Of a stretch of 64,000 nucleotides of DNA, positions 15,587 to 23,878 are shown piece by piece. The DNA is from a virus. The position numbers and the translations under genes were made by a program. The first letter of the stretch is position 1. Each line of letters begins with the position of its first letter. The stretch spans positions 40,858-104,857 of IMG/VR virus record IMGVR_UViG_3300025133_000042, one strand, 5' to 3'. The notes under the pieces were generated by a model. The model made no database searches. It was not told where the DNA came from and worked only from the letters and a program-made list of their open reading frames with translations.

Positions 15587-17443
15587 CTAAATAACCTCGC
15601 AAGACCCTCCCGAACAGGCCAGCTCGCCAGTTAAATTAGTATTGTCATCAAACTCAACAACTTTTGCGATATCAACTTCGCGCAGAGAGCATGCGAGATT
15701 TTCGTACTCTTCCTTTGTACAGTCTTCAAATGGCGCCTGCTTGTACGTGTGGTCCGAAAAAGGCAAAACAGATAGGCCGTTATAAGTCGCTCTGTTCTCC
15801 CACATCCATTCACGAACAACATCCCATTCGTCCTCTCTGATAGAAACAGTCGCAGATACATTATGTGTATTCTGGCCGCGGCCATGGCCGGGGCGGACCC
15901 AATCAGAAGATATTTTCTTAATCCGACGAAGCAAATCCAAGCACCCTTCCTGTCTTGTAATCGCATTCTCTGGGGCCCTCTGGGGAACGGAAATAACAGC
16001 TGTATCATGGGGCCTAAAAAATTCATCCTCAACCAAATCGGCGTTATGAATAGCCAAATGCGTATAGATGGCTTCATTCTTGCCAACACGTAGTCGACGA
16101 ATATAATAGTCGTTATGCCATGCATGGATACCACTAGATGTCCCCAGCGTTAAAGATGTTGTTCCTGCAGGCTTAACACAGGTTGTCCGAGTGGCCGGCC
16201 GAATGTTGATTAAGGACGCGACGCGTCGGTTTTCTCTCCTAACAACGGAAGAAGCCGATTTCATATTTAAATCCAAAACGCGGCCGGAGGCAATACCAGT
16301 CATGGAGACCCCAATAAGCGCATCCTTTTCTGTTGTCCGGCGCCACACGTCGCGGAGATAATGAAAATCAGTATATCCTGCTTGCAAGGTTGCAATGAAG
16401 CTGGCTGCGCGGCAGCGGCTCTCATAGTCCTCTTGGCCGGTAAGATCAGAAGCGTTAACCTCGACCAAGTTGCAAAATTGATATGGCCTGAGGGCGATCT
16501 CGCAACACGGATTCGTGCCCCAGTCTTTGTCGTTTGAAAAATAGAACCCGGGCTCGCCGGCGCCGCTTGCTCTCACTCTTTCCCAAATTGAATTGAAGAA
16601 ATCTTTTGTTATAAGGTGTCGCATGAGGACAACTGAGTTGTTGGCTCTTCCTCGCTGAGGATTTGTCTCCCACCAATCTCCTGTCTTTGCTGCAAGCATT
16701 TCTTCATCTTCTGCGGAAAAAAGTGAAATAAGAGCAGCCCGACGGATCCCCCCGGCAAGAACAGCATCAGCAATATGACAAATGATATCATGCACTTCGA
16801 TAGGCTCAAGCTTGTCACCGCTCTCCTTCGCATCAAGAATTCCTCGTATCTTAAGGAGGCATTCTTTCAACGGTTGAGGGCCGGGAGCTTTGCCTCCAGA
16901 TGTAACTAGTCTGCTGCCTTTCGGACGGATGTCAGAAAAATCAAATTTTAATTTTGATCCGCCTTTAAAGTATGAGTTAACTAAAACCTTTACTGCGTCG
17001 GCCCATCCTTCGATCGAATCACCGATAAGATATCGCCTAGAGCGCTTTGCACTCGGCATCTGAAGTTCCGGGAGCTTATCAACATGGTGCCTTTGAACAG
17101 AATATCCAACACCAGTGCCGCCAAGAAGGAGAAACATGCACTCAGAAAAAGAAGCGACATGATCGATAGGCATATAAGCACAGTTGTATATCCTGTTAGG
17201 TGCCACTTCAATCGGCTTGCCCCCGAATTGCATGGAGCGCATGGATGGTAAAACTTTTTTCGCATAGACGTAATTATAAGCCTCTTCGACTTCAGTCCTT
17301 AAATTCGGATACTTCTTAAGGTGCATGGCCTTGTTGCGATCGACTAATTCCTCCCAGGTTTCACGTCTGTCTTCCTGCTTCAGATATCTTGCATATTTCA
17401 TATAAACAGTGATATCTGACAAAATTTTACTAGCTAGGTCCAT
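15587..17443 (-). CDS. nrdJ: Adenosylcobalamin-dependent (class II) ribonucleotide reductase
   Basis: A 618-aa single-chain reductase making deoxyribonucleotides. Visible: NCAYMPID with Cys88, GGTGVGYSVQ (108-117), the radical-cysteine loop NPCCEIAL (311-318), FCNLVEVNASD (323-333), KPAGTTSL, and the C-terminal shuttle cysteines CSGGSC (610-615). The absence of a separate small subunit and the GGTGVGYS and NPCxEI pattern indicate the B12-dependent type, which needs no oxygen. This implies that the host can make or import cobalamin. Preceded by the helicase with a 14-nt overlap. Confidence 0.92.
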   Translation of the reverse strand: MDLASKILSDITVYMKYARYLKQEDRRETWEELVDRNKAMHLKKYPNLRTEVEEAYNYVYAKKVLPSMRSMQFGGKPIEVAPNRIYNCAYMPIDHVASFSECMFLLLGGTGVGYSVQRHHVDKLPELQMPSAKRSRRYLIGDSIEGWADAVKVLVNSYFKGGSKLKFDFSDIRPKGSRLVTSGGKAPGPQPLKECLLKIRGILDAKESGDKLEPIEVHDIICHIADAVLAGGIRRAALISLFSAEDEEMLAAKTGDWWETNPQRGRANNSVVLMRHLITKDFFNSIWERVRASGAGEPGFYFSNDKDWGTNPCCEIALRPYQFCNLVEVNASDLTGQEDYESRCRAASFIATLQAGYTDFHYLRDVWRRTTEKDALIGVSMTGIASGRVLDLNMKSASSVVRRENRRVASLINIRPATRTTCVKPAGTTSLTLGTSSGIHAWHNDYYIRRLRVGKNEAIYTHLAIHNADLVEDEFFRPHDTAVISVPQRAPENAITRQEGCLDLLRRIKKISSDWVRPGHGRGQNTHNVSATVSIREDEWDVVREWMWENRATYNGLSVLPFSDHTYKQAPFEDCTKEEYENLACSLREVDIAKVVEFDDNTNLTGELACSGGSCEVI

Positions 17444-18803
17444 TTTTTCTTTCCTTCTTGAATTGTTTGTAGTGTTCTGTTAGGCTTTTTGCTAACTGCC
17501 GTGGTGAGCTACTCTGGTTTATAACAGAAGGATCAATAGGTTCCAATACTTGGAGTGTAACATTGCTTGTGTCGATATGCATAGGGAACACTAGGCCGTC
17601 GGGGCCGTTGCGATTTTTTGCAACAAACATTCTTGCAGTATTCGCATTTTTGTCCCTGATTGTCCTTGAAATAGAACAAATAAAGTCCGCTACAAAACAC
17701 TTGTTAAACGCCTCCGAAATAGATTCCATAGTTACAACTTCTGCGTTCAATCCAGTCCTGTTTGTTTGGGATGCCGTCCACAGCGGGCACTTGTTTTCTT
17801 GCGCAATTGCCCTAAGGTCTTCATAAATAGACTCTAGTTCATTCCTTTTCTCCTTGAAGTTTGTGCAGCTTCGGAGCAAATCAGCGTAATCTACTATAAT
17901 CATGTCGATTTTTTGATTTTGTTTTTTTAATTTTTCTATATGAGATCTGATAGTATTGGGCGAGGCCGTTTTGGTCGGATACTCTTTAATAATCAATCGA
18001 CCTGGAATATCAGCAATGGCCTCCATGACCTCGTCCTTTCTATTAAAAAGAGTCGACAGAGGAATTCCGGATATGCAACTATCATATCTCTGACCAGTAA
18101 TTTCTTCGGAAAGCTCTAATGTGTAGTGCACTACATTTTTTCCAGTCTTAACGGCTTGGACGCCGAGGTGCGCTAGCGCCATAGATTTGCCGGCGCCCGT
18201 TGGTGCAATAACAACTCCCAGCTCGCCGGTCCCTAAGCCGCTCTTTGTCAATTTATCAATTCTGCTCCATCCAGTGGTAATCGGATTTCGTATTTTAATT
18301 TCATATCGGCGCTCAAAGTCTTTAATAAAGTCATGACCAAAGTCATTGTCCATGCCAAGCTTAAGTGCGTTGTCAATCACATTCTTGACTTCATCATAAG
18401 ATGAATTTTGAACCAGATCAACAGATTGTACCAAGGCCTCTTTCAGCTTTTGCCTCTTGCAGAAATCAAGAGAAGTAGATTTAATATACTTCTCGTCTGG
18501 AATACTGTTCTTTATCAACAGTCGGGCAAAATAATCTCGAACCTGCTTTTGGGTCGATTCATTCTCGTTATCCATCTCGGTGCGCAAAATCGTTGCCAAT
18601 GTCTGCTTCGTTGGATGGACGCCATATTCATTACGATAATCAAACAGCTTCTTGATAAACACCCTCAGGTATTTAAGCTCGAAAAAGTTAATATCTACAA
18701 TTTCTTCCATTTGATCCGCGAATGGACGATCTTCAATTATTAGATGAAGAAGGTCCTCTTGGAATCTCTTTCCATATTTTGAAAAGTCCGCTTCTAGTTT
18801 CAT
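17430..18803 (-). CDS. 41: Replicative DNA helicase (DnaB / T4 gp41-like)
   Basis: A 457-aa RecA-fold hexameric helicase. Walker A APTGAGKS (200-207), Walker B MIIVDYADLL (301-310), the arginine-finger/H4 region with ASQTNR and a terminal KNRNGPDG segment match the DnaB/gp41 family. The N-terminal about 150 residues are helical, as in primase-interacting domains. It would unwind DNA at the fork ahead of the DnaE- or PolA-type polymerase. No primase is seen in this window. The start has AGAGG upstream. Confidence 0.92.
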   Translation of the reverse strand: MKLEADFSKYGKRFQEDLLHLIIEDRPFADQMEEIVDINFFELKYLRVFIKKLFDYRNEYGVHPTKQTLATILRTEMDNENESTQKQVRDYFARLLIKNSIPDEKYIKSTSLDFCKRQKLKEALVQSVDLVQNSSYDEVKNVIDNALKLGMDNDFGHDFIKDFERRYEIKIRNPITTGWSRIDKLTKSGLGTGELGVVIAPTGAGKSMALAHLGVQAVKTGKNVVHYTLELSEEITGQRYDSCISGIPLSTLFNRKDEVMEAIADIPGRLIIKEYPTKTASPNTIRSHIEKLKKQNQKIDMIIVDYADLLRSCTNFKEKRNELESIYEDLRAIAQENKCPLWTASQTNRTGLNAEVVTMESISEAFNKCFVADFICSISRTIRDKNANTARMFVAKNRNGPDGLVFPMHIDTSNVTLQVLEPIDPSVINQSSSPRQLAKSLTEHYKQFKKERKNGPS

Positions 18804-18836
18804 TTCCTACCTCTTAAACAGAATAGCTACATTTTA

Positions 18837-19802
18837 TTAGTTGTCTAGACACATCTTGTTGAAGTGTGCAAATAGATCAATAAAGTTTGATTCGCCAAAG
18901 CTATCCTTGGCCATCATCGTGATAAGCTTGGTTTTTGAGTACTCAAAAGAAAACCCCTTAACAACCTCCCGAATGTGCTTTTTGGCGCCAATGGTCAACA
19001 AAGGGGCGTACAGCTGCATCATTTGGTAGTTTCTATCCAGAATGTGCTGCTTATCCAGCACAGTCTGGTAGATTTTCACATTAGATTTTCTAGATGTTTC
19101 CTCAGCGAAATCCAACACATCGCTAAGTGTTGCTGACTTGTCTTCACAAAGAAAAGGAAATCGCTTAGCCACGGTCTTCAGTCCAGCGCCTCCGATACCC
19201 TCAAGATTGTCCGATTTGTCGCCGGCCATTGCACGGGCCATGGCAAAATTGCAAGGGTGAATGTCGAACTTTTCAACAATTTTGTTTTTATTAAGAATTT
19301 CTTTCTGGATTGGCCGGTAAAGCACAGTCTTGTCATCCAAGAGTTGAAAGAAATCTTTATCGCTCGATACAATAATTTTCTGATGATCTGAAAGCTCCGG
19401 CATTTGGCAGAGATGCGCAATGATATCGTCAGCTTCAGTTGACTTAAATTTAAATTGCACTATTGGCATCTCATTATAAAATTCAATAATCCTAGTTTGC
19501 TGCCAGAGCTTGTTCTCAAACTCTTCTTGCTCAGAAAGATTTCTAATTGCTCGATTCAAGCGGATTGCTTTACGGCCGGCTTTGTAGTCTTTCTTGATAG
19601 ATTTTCTTTTCGCGGAGCCGCCTTCGCCATCCCAACAGATGTAAATTTCATCTGGCTTCGTCTCTCGAACTAGCTTTTGAAGCGACTGTATGCACCCCTT
19701 TAGGCCGCCGATGGGGTTGCCATTAGTTGAAATGCTGGGGTTAACAATATAGTTGCGAAAAAAAAGATTTAGCTGATCAATTATCAGCACTCTTTGTGTC
19801 AT
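18837..19802 (-). CDS. 5'-3' exonuclease / flap nuclease (T4 RNase H-like)
   Basis: A 321-aa PIN-like nuclease. N-terminal VLIIDQLNLFFRNY carries the first metal-binding Asp. EADDIIAHL, VSSDKDFFQLL and the H3TH region AMAGDKSDNLEGIGGAGLKT supply the other acidic residues and the DNA-arching helix. It should remove RNA primers and 5' flaps, and fills the role of the 5' nuclease domain missing from the PolA-like protein at 26-27 kb. The ATG at 19802 has AGAGGA upstream, overlapping the previous gene by 26 nt; the longer frame from 19874 is unlikely. Confidence 0.9.
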   Translation of the reverse strand: MTQRVLIIDQLNLFFRNYIVNPSISTNGNPIGGLKGCIQSLQKLVRETKPDEIYICWDGEGGSAKRKSIKKDYKAGRKAIRLNRAIRNLSEQEEFENKLWQQTRIIEFYNEMPIVQFKFKSTEADDIIAHLCQMPELSDHQKIIVSSDKDFFQLLDDKTVLYRPIQKEILNKNKIVEKFDIHPCNFAMARAMAGDKSDNLEGIGGAGLKTVAKRFPFLCEDKSATLSDVLDFAEETSRKSNVKIYQTVLDKQHILDRNYQMMQLYAPLLTIGAKKHIREVVKGFSFEYSKTKLITMMAKDSFGESNFIDLFAHFNKMCLDN

Positions 19803-20142
19803 TGAGGTCCTCTCTGTAAATTCTACTTTTAAACTGTTTTGCACGGGTGACCAGGAACGAATATACGCCATCAATTTTTAGCGCTTCGGCTGACATCCTG
19901 CTGATGTGCCTTTTTAATGTAGGCTCCAAGATAAAAAATTTAACCTTTAAAATAGTTCTTTCTACTGTTTCAGAAACAGGCTTCGCTGGTTCAACAACCG
20001 TCGTTGTTGTGATACCGCAAACGCCTCTTAGATTGTCAGTCAGAACTGTTAAATTCTTAGATCGATCGGACCTTAAAACGACAGTAGCTACATAGAGTTG
20101 GTCTCTAAAGACTTCTAATATGAGATCTTTCAAATTCTGCAT
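19777..20142 (-). CDS. Hypothetical protein, 121 aa
   Basis: Not recognised. Two beta-rich stretches (LYVATVVLRSD and ERTILKVKFFILEP) flank a Thr/Val segment (CGITTTTVVEP), compatible with a small ferredoxin-like fold; it ends in a basic tail. The ATG at 20142 follows GAGGG and was preferred to the ATG at 20157. Co-transcribed with the exonuclease. Confidence 0.7.
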   Translation of the reverse strand: MQNLKDLILEVFRDQLYVATVVLRSDRSKNLTVLTDNLRGVCGITTTTVVEPAKPVSETVERTILKVKFFILEPTLKRHISRMSAEALKIDGVYSFLVTRAKQFKSRIYREDLNDTKSADN

Positions 20143-20169
20143 TTTTTTCCCTCGCATATTAATTAGTCT

Positions 20170-20631
20170 TTAAAGTTTGTACATCTCTATTCCACCGTAA
20201 TTTGTAGTATAAAAAACTCGTTTAATCCCCGCAGACTTCATAATTGAATGGCACATCTTACATGGCTTGCTCATTCTGAACTCGCCTTGGTTATTGATCC
20301 GGCAAACAAAAATATCTGCGCCGGCGGTTTGTTCCTTCGACAATCCAGAAACGCATTCAGTCTCCGCGTGTCTTGTTGCAGGGCCGCAGCCTTGCGGTCG
20401 AAAGCGATCAGCGAAAGAAGTAAAATCATCTTTGTTGTAAGCCGATCTAATAACTGAGCCGCCTTTGACTAAAACTGCGCCATGGCGGAGCTTTCCGTAA
20501 TCGCTATTCGCCGCTTGGGCTCGTGCCGCTTCAAAATATCTGTTAATTCTACCAGACATCCGAACAGCGGTGCCGGCAATAGAGGTGCGATTTGTATTTT
20601 CCGTTGCCACTTTAAAAATATCGTCGCGCAA
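20170..20631 (-). CDS. Cytidine/deoxycytidylate deaminase-like zinc enzyme
   Basis: The zinc site of the deaminase superfamily is intact: HAE (residues 88-90 counted from the TTG at 20631) and PCKMC (123-127), after the typical KLRHGAVLVKGGSVI strand-loop. Best guess is a dCMP deaminase feeding dUMP for thymidylate synthesis, in line with the dUTPase at 8.4 kb, but substrate residues cannot be assigned. The start is ambiguous: the TTG at 20631 overlaps the upstream gene by 20 nt, while an ATG at 20559 (MSGRINRYFEAA) would give a family-typical N-terminus. Confidence 0.82.
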   Translation of the reverse strand: MRDDIFKVATENTNRTSIAGTAVRMSGRINRYFEAARAQAANSDYGKLRHGAVLVKGGSVIRSAYNKDDFTSFADRFRPQGCGPATRHAETECVSGLSKEQTAGADIFVCRINNQGEFRMSKPCKMCHSIMKSAGIKRVFYTTNYGGIEMYKL

Positions 20632-20923
20632 TCTTTCGGCGCTTCTTGGGCCGGGTGGGAACTGGAGGGCCGGCCCTAAGGCGCGTCATGGCGTTGTGGA
20701 GGCGAATACGAGTAAGCGAATTCATATCACTGTGGCGCTGGGCGCTTTCAAGCGATAAGTTAGAGGCATTCGAATTCGCAGAATAGTGTGGGACGCCTAG
20801 GGAATAAGAAGAACGATAAGAAGGCAGATCATGGCCCGGGCCAACGTTGATGGTAATCGGCGTACATGCTGTAGCTGCGGTAGCCATCGCTATGGCCAGA
20901 ATGATTCCCCTATAATACTTCAT
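20612..20923 (-). CDS. Small lipoprotein
   Basis: A 103-aa protein with a classical lipoprotein signal: a positively charged start (MKYYRG), a hydrophobic helix (IILAIAMATAA) and the lipobox ATAC with Cys at about residue 20. The mature part is Ser/Asn-rich and ends in a basic PTRPKKRRKIARRYF tail. It could be an outer-membrane-attached protein; an o-spanin or an exclusion lipoprotein are possibilities without further support. Directly downstream of uvsX. Confidence 0.72.
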   Translation of the reverse strand: MKYYRGIILAIAMATAATACTPITINVGPGHDLPSYRSSYSLGVPHYSANSNASNLSLESAQRHSDMNSLTRIRLHNAMTRLRAGPPVPTRPKKRRKIARRYF

Positions 20924-20926
20924 TTA

Positions 20927-22036
20927 TTATTCCTCTTTATCAATATCATAAAAGCTAGATGCATCTGCCTCTCTCTTTTCAAACTTTAATATAACCTCGT
21001 CGTCCATCAAAGTCAATACGCGGGTCCTAAATTTCTCACTTTTTAGCTTTTCCATCCATCTAGAAGCTTGAAATTTCTCAGAAGTTCCATCTTCATAGAT
21101 CAGGTTGTACCATGCGCCTTTCTGTTCGACGCTTTTAGAGCCTTTAATCGCCTCGAACCAGCTTTCTTCATCTTGAATGCCGATTCTGCTCCCCCACATA
21201 ATCTTGAAAGTGCATTGGCGGCCTTCGGTGCCAAAGCGACTCTTTTTAAGTGTCACTTTTACTTCCGAACCCACCCTAAAGCCATTCTCATCCAACAAAA
21301 AGCTGGCCTTGGCTTTACGCTTGGTCAGCCAAATGCGCAGAGAATAAGCATAATGCATTGCTTTCCCGCCCGGGGTTACGTAGGGCTCGACCATAGCCTC
21401 CGAAGGACTTCTTGTGATATTCGTCTTAAGCTGATTAAGCACGAGCAACGTTGATTTGCTATCGGCAATCGGAATCGCCAATTTGGACATTCCCTTTGCC
21501 AGAATACGAGCCTTGACTGCCATGGACGACTGTGGATTAAAATCTCCCTCGACGTCGCTAATGGCAGGCGTTAAGGCAAGGCTATCCCAAATAAATAGCA
21601 TTCTGTTGTCATTTGACCCTAGAAGCTCTTCGACGGTCTCCAGAACAAACTCCACACTTTGCGCCTGCACGTACAACAAATTATCTAAGTCGCAGCCCGC
21701 GTTACTCAAAAAAGTGGGATCGATGGCGGACTCAGAATCAAAATAAATGACATCAATACCCATCTTTTGGGCGTTTGCAGCAACTTGTGCTGCCATATAA
21801 GACTTTCCAGACCCTTCGAGGCCTGCAATTTCAACAATTTTGCCGAGTGGGACGCCTGCGAGGCGGCCCCTGCAAATCATTGAATCGAGCCAACGAGATC
21901 CAGTACCAATCCAATCGGTTACTTCTGTTGGATTTTCTTCTTTCAAATCGTAGGCAACATGCATGCCTGCTTTCTTGTTGATGAGAGTCCTCATCTCATC
22001 TAAATTCAACTTACCAAGTTTCTTTCTCTTCGCCAT
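20927..22036 (-). CDS. uvsX: UvsX-like (RecA family) recombinase
   Basis: A 369-aa strand-exchange ATPase. Walker A GLEGSGKS (72-79), the YFDSESAIDP segment (98-107), Walker B LFIWDS (147-152) and LLVLNQLKTNI (about 196-206) are in RecA/UvsX order, with TPGGKAMHYAYSLRIWL following. It would coat gp32-covered single strands and drive recombination-dependent replication together with gp46. Its start overlaps the end of the small membrane gene upstream by 26 nt. Confidence 0.93.
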   Translation of the reverse strand: MAKRKKLGKLNLDEMRTLINKKAGMHVAYDLKEENPTEVTDWIGTGSRWLDSMICRGRLAGVPLGKIVEIAGLEGSGKSYMAAQVAANAQKMGIDVIYFDSESAIDPTFLSNAGCDLDNLLYVQAQSVEFVLETVEELLGSNDNRMLFIWDSLALTPAISDVEGDFNPQSSMAVKARILAKGMSKLAIPIADSKSTLLVLNQLKTNITRSPSEAMVEPYVTPGGKAMHYAYSLRIWLTKRKAKASFLLDENGFRVGSEVKVTLKKSRFGTEGRQCTFKIMWGSRIGIQDEESWFEAIKGSKSVEQKGAWYNLIYEDGTSEKFQASRWMEKLKSEKFRTRVLTLMDDEVILKFEKREADASSFYDIDKEE

Positions 22037-22304
22037 TGGAGCCTCTTATTTCCGGTATTTCCATTGTCTGATCAGGGTCTTGGACCGGGAGATCAAACGG
22101 TGTATAATTAATATAATCACGTTTTAGCTGGTCGGCAAGAGAAATCAGCAAGGGCTCTACTCGATCCACCTTGGTGACTATTTCCTCGTGCTGTGCGTGG
22201 TGTCGCTGGCGTGAGCTGAACATCTTACTTTCCAAAATAGCCCCAGTTCCCAGGCCAAGACAAAATAAACTTATTCCGAACCCAGTATATAATAAAGCTT
22301 CCAT
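22011..22304 (-). CDS. Small N-terminally anchored membrane protein, 97 aa
   Basis: Residues 3-26 (ALLYTGFGISLFCLGLGTGAIL) form a membrane anchor; the rest is a charged, soluble helix and tail. Not recognised. The ATG at 22304 is preceded by a 72-nt gap containing a copy of the repeated hairpin; the end overlaps uvsX. Confidence 0.65.
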   Translation of the reverse strand: MEALLYTGFGISLFCLGLGTGAILESKMFSSRQRHHAQHEEIVTKVDRVEPLLISLADQLKRDYINYTPFDLPVQDPDQTMEIPEIRGSNGEEKETW

Positions 22305-22338
22305 AGCTATTACTAACTAGTGCTAAGTATTTGAAAAT

Positions 22339-22380
22339 AAGGCCTCTGTAAACCCAGGCCTTCCTGTGGGATATAGCTAC
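22339..22380 (-). repeat. Post-stop hairpin element, copy A
   Basis: Minus strand from the FKBP stop codon: TAG CTATATCCC, ACAGG, then a perfect 7-bp stem AAGGCCT/AGGCCTT with a 10-nt loop GGGTTTACAG. Copy B (22827-22868) is the same over 42 nt with one substitution. The upstream CCC can pair with the loop GGG, so an H-type pseudoknot is possible. It may be a terminator, an mRNA 3' stabiliser or a recombination site. Confidence 0.75.
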
Positions 22381-22802
22381 TCTAGCTCGACCAGCTCGAC
22401 TTCGAAGTTAAGATGTTTCCCCGCAAGGGGATGATTGTGATCTAACACAACTGTATCTTCCTCTACAGAAGCAATCGTCGCGGCCATCGGAGCACCGGTG
22501 TCGGTGGCGCCATAGACCGTCTCGCCGACATTGAAATCGAAATCACCAGGAAACATGTTCTTTGAAGTTGGCACTAAAGCGCTAGGGTTCACGGGGCCAT
22601 AGGCTTCTTCAAGCCTAAACGTCTTTTTCTCGCCTACCGACATTCCAACCACTGCAGACTCAAAATCTGGCAAGAGCATGCTCGAACCAATCTCGAAATC
22701 AAGAGTCTCGTCGCGATAATGCGAATTGTCGAACTCCGTTCCATCATCTAGGGTGCCTCGGTAGTGTACCTTGACTTTCTGTCCATTTTTTGCTTTAAGC
22801 AT
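22377..22802 (-). CDS. FKBP-type peptidyl-prolyl isomerase, SlyD-like
   Basis: A 141-aa protein-folding enzyme. The FKBP core shows VKVHYRGTLDDGTEFD (10-25) and LLPDFESAVVGMSVGEKKTF (43-62). The inserted chaperone flap (about 68-118) and the following VVLDHNHPLAGKHLNFEVEL (118-137) are diagnostic of the SlyD subgroup. The metal-binding His-rich tail of bacterial SlyD is missing. It should catalyse proline isomerisation and bind unfolded chains. The gene stands alone between two nearly identical 42-nt hairpin elements, which looks like a transferred cassette; it is probably of cellular origin. Confidence 0.92.
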   Translation of the reverse strand: MLKAKNGQKVKVHYRGTLDDGTEFDNSHYRDETLDFEIGSSMLLPDFESAVVGMSVGEKKTFRLEEAYGPVNPSALVPTSKNMFPGDFDFNVGETVYGATDTGAPMAATIASVEEDTVVLDHNHPLAGKHLNFEVELVELE

Positions 22803-22826
22803 AATATAATCCTTATTTTTAAGTTC

Positions 22827-22868
22827 AAGGCCTCTGTAAACCCAGGCCTTCCTGCGGGATATAGCTAC
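22827..22868 (-). repeat. Post-stop hairpin element, copy B
   Basis: Nearly identical to copy A, beginning at the ParB-like stop codon (TAG CTATATCCCGCAGG, then the AAGGCCT/AGGCCTT hairpin at 22827-22850). Lies directly upstream of the FKBP ribosome-binding region. Confidence 0.75.
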
Positions 22869-23806
22869 TTGCCTAGAATATCTTCTAGTTCGTCAATATA
22901 AGACTTGAAAATTTTATTAAAAGCCCTCTTGGAGATTTGGTGGTCCTTGCACGTGCTCTGAAAATGCTTCAAAAATCCAACGGCAATAGACTCTGCGGCC
23001 CTGTTGGTCACATTGCCACCCTCTCTCTTATAATGTGTGGTAAAACTCCTTGCGTTCTTATGGTAGTTGACCGCACCATCAAAATAGGAAATAAAAGCCT
23101 CTTTCGCATTGGAGCGGCTATGCAGATCGGTGTTTTTGTAGATCAAAGCCATGGCGTGTAAAAGCTCTGCTTGACAGCTAGACTGCTCGGGCCATGTGCT
23201 TGTGTACAGCTTAGCCGCACGTTCCAGCGCTTGCAAATTGGTTGCAGCCAGCGCTTTTCGAAAAGCCTGAATCTTGACTCGCGTTTCAATCGTAGAGCCT
23301 GTGCAGCCAACAGAACTGCCTTTTTCCCCAGTTCCCATGCTAACAGTAAGTCCACACTTTTCTAGGCACTTTGCTGTTTTTCGTGCCTCGTCGTGGTTGG
23401 CGTGATATTGATGGACAAAAAGCTCTTCGCTGGTAAGACATATCTTGCCGGTCTTATTACGGTGAATAAACAACTCACTAATCTCCCTCTTGTCTTTCAC
23501 CAGACAAACAACAGCTTGCATGGTCTTGTCCTCTGGAAACGCCAGGTTCCAAAGTGCTCGACTGTGATCACCATCAAATAACAGCATCTCGCCGTCGGGG
23601 AGCCTCGCCACATGAGGGGGGTCCCACAAGCGCATATCAAATCCTAGCAGTCCGCCAACATACTGATTGAGTGCTTTTGTGGTTGTCTTTCTATTGAGAT
23701 ATGAATCGATATCAACAGAAACCTGCTCAATCGTTGGCTTCTTACTATAAGTGATCTTAAAATTATTCTGCAACGTAACTTCGTTGCCGTATATTGTTTT
23801 AGACAT
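22865..23806 (-). CDS. ParB/sulfiredoxin-fold nuclease-like protein, 313 aa
   Basis: Residues about 60-110 contain PPHVARLPDGEMLLFDGDHSRALW, split here as DGEMLLFDGDHSRAL, followed by AVVCLVKDKREISELFIHRNKTGK. This is the ParB N-terminal (DGxHR-type) signature seen in many phage ParB-like proteins. The C-terminal 150 residues are helical and unassigned. It could be a DNA-binding or nicking protein; a partition role is not implied. The gene is bounded by hairpin copies B and C. Confidence 0.65.
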   Translation of the reverse strand: MSKTIYGNEVTLQNNFKITYSKKPTIEQVSVDIDSYLNRKTTTKALNQYVGGLLGFDMRLWDPPHVARLPDGEMLLFDGDHSRALWNLAFPEDKTMQAVVCLVKDKREISELFIHRNKTGKICLTSEELFVHQYHANHDEARKTAKCLEKCGLTVSMGTGEKGSSVGCTGSTIETRVKIQAFRKALAATNLQALERAAKLYTSTWPEQSSCQAELLHAMALIYKNTDLHSRSNAKEAFISYFDGAVNYHKNARSFTTHYKREGGNVTNRAAESIAVGFLKHFQSTCKDHQISKRAFNKIFKSYIDELEDILGK

Positions 23807-23833
23807 TATTTCTCCTTTTGTAAATTAATGAAT

Positions 23834-23878
23834 AAGGCACCTCTTAGCCCGTGCCTTCCTGCGGCTCATACAGAGAAC
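23834..23878 (-). repeat. Post-stop hairpin element, copy C (covariant)
   Basis: After the TAA of the 23879 gene: GCCGCAGG, then the stem AAGGCAC/GTGCCTT with the 10-nt loop GGGCTAAGAG. Compared with copies A and B, two base pairs have changed on both sides (C-G to A-T, T-A to C-G). Loop length, its GGG start and AG end, and the flanking GCAGG are kept, so the structure looks selected. Confidence 0.7.

Noticed and set aside
22339-22380. Known riboswitch class for the post-stop hairpins
   Set aside because: Compared from memory with preQ1, c-di-GMP (GEMM), glutamine and SAM-type consensus sequences; none fits, and the element lies after stop codons rather than in a long leader.
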